Below, piece after piece: positions 63,165-64,000 of a DNA stretch of 64,000 bases (position 1 is the stretch's first letter; each line of letters opens with the position of its first letter). This DNA comes from Lytechinus pictus. Taxonomy: Eukaryota; Echinodermata; Echinoidea; Temnopleuroida; Toxopneustidae. The position numbers and the translations under genes are program-made. The notes below the pieces were generated by a model. That model was not told the origin of the DNA. It saw nothing but the letters and a program-made list of their open reading frames with translations, and did no database searches. The stretch is taken from NCBI RefSeq assembly GCF_037042905.1, contig NC_087253.1, forward strand, positions 13,345,001 to 13,409,000, read 5' to 3'.

Positions 63165-64000
63165 GCTGGTCATGGTCTTGCGCATGATGACATTAAAGAT
63201 AGATCCAAGATGTAAGTACTCATATCTGATTGATACACGTGTGTAAAAACTTCATCACACACACACACACCCACATCAACACACCCTTCCTTACCCGCAC
63301 ACACTTGCACACGCCTACGTACACCACACACTTTGTCTCACATAGCCTACATTTAAACAGGAGGGAGTGTCAGAAATCGATATGTGATGCCAGTAATACC
63401 ACAAAGAGAACCCCCCCAAAAAAAAAATAATAAAATGAATTAATGAATAAAATAGAATAAAAACAATAAATAAATACAAAATGAAATAAAAATAATAGCA
63501 ATAATAATAATAAACAAATGACAAATATACTGATAAAATAAAATAAATAACTTAAATAATAATAATATTGTAGGAAGCCGCTTGTAAATAATTCGTAACA
63601 TGATCAGAAATATATTTCAGCTTTAATTGCTTTCATAGTTAGATATGAAGTGCTTTTAGGCAGAGAGTGAAAATCTACGTGAAGTGTTACCATGGAAACT
63701 GTCTCTAAAATACATCATGCACTAAGTCGACCACCCTTGATATTGTAAGTAAAAGCAGCTGTTTCGCACGAGAAAAGTAAAATCCCCTCACAATATACCA
63801 AAAATTATATAAGCTTATTTCTCTTTGTTGCCATTATGCAGGTAACTATTTCAATAGCAACAATAAATCGCCTTCCAAAGTGCTAATAGATAAAAGTCAT
63901 TAGCATGATCAAAATAGATTAACAATAGTATTCCACAGTGTGTTTTGCCTATGTGCTTAACGATGTATATGTGTGTGTGTGTTTGAGGGTGTTCGTGTGT
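63165..64000. other. AT-rich non-coding DNA, (CA)n and (GT)n tracts
   Basis: A CACACA tract at 63256-63312, an (AAT/AAAT)n-like stretch at 63415-63570, and a (GT)n run reaching the window end. No gene was seen. Confidence 0.6.

Overview
The window is invertebrate animal genomic DNA, most likely from an echinoderm and probably a sea urchin. This rests on three observations. The single clear host gene is a multi-exon animal gene with large introns. The surrounding DNA is packed with short inverted-repeat transposons, tRNA-derived SINEs and CR1/L2/Penelope retroelements. There are also many pure G or C runs of 9 to 29 bases and long imperfect (GAT)n arrays. The species assignment is an inference; nothing was searched.

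The host gene is an ortholog of ZDHHC17 (HIP14), an ankyrin-repeat palmitoyl acyltransferase, on the minus strand. I traced 14 coding exons from an ATG at 40626 down to a stop at 16663. Every junction keeps the reading frame and the exons sum to 1878 nt (625 residues plus stop). The product has ankyrin repeats, about six membrane segments, an intact DHHC cysteine-rich domain (DHHC at residues 445-448), a TTxE motif and a C-terminal PaCCT-like segment. Intron 8 is a U12-type AT-AC intron. Exon 12 has a duplicated splice acceptor lying 144 bp upstream of it in the transcript. The 5' UTR exon and promoter were not identified with confidence.

Left flank (1-16660): a possible final exon of a MATH/TRAF-like gene at the very start, then a 5'-truncated LINE with a 14-bp target-site duplication (588-3316). 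After that come a series of TIR elements (TTAA type, hAT type with TSD CTTTATAG, a CCCGGGG family with 8-bp TSDs, a mariner-like MITE), tandem repeats and a hammerhead-like hairpin at 7133.

Gene region (16660-40640): the introns hold a second CCCGGGG element, three copies of a TTAA element with a G-tract hairpin near each end, a (GAT)n array, an L2-like LINE end, a Penelope-like element (34235-37544, 14-bp TSD) inserted into a SINE, and a ~590-bp near-perfect palindrome.

Upstream region (40640-52000): a nested transposon complex. A tandemly duplicated ~255-bp unit carries in its second copy a 7.46-kb TIR-bounded insertion (44251-51710, 9-bp TSD). The uninterrupted first copy supplies the empty site. 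Inside that insertion lie an L2/CR1-like LINE with an 11-bp TSD and a CR1 LINE whose ORFs are broken by single stop codons. A separate 792-bp TIR element with a 6-bp TSD (42701-43492) sits inside an inverted repeat next door.

Right flank (52000-64000): a 1.6-kb CCAATTG-rich region split by another TIR element, (GAT)n arrays, further MITEs, and a compound satellite at 59840-61430. A candidate first exon with a signal peptide and a strong splice donor (59691-59802, plus strand) marks a possible second host gene running off the window.
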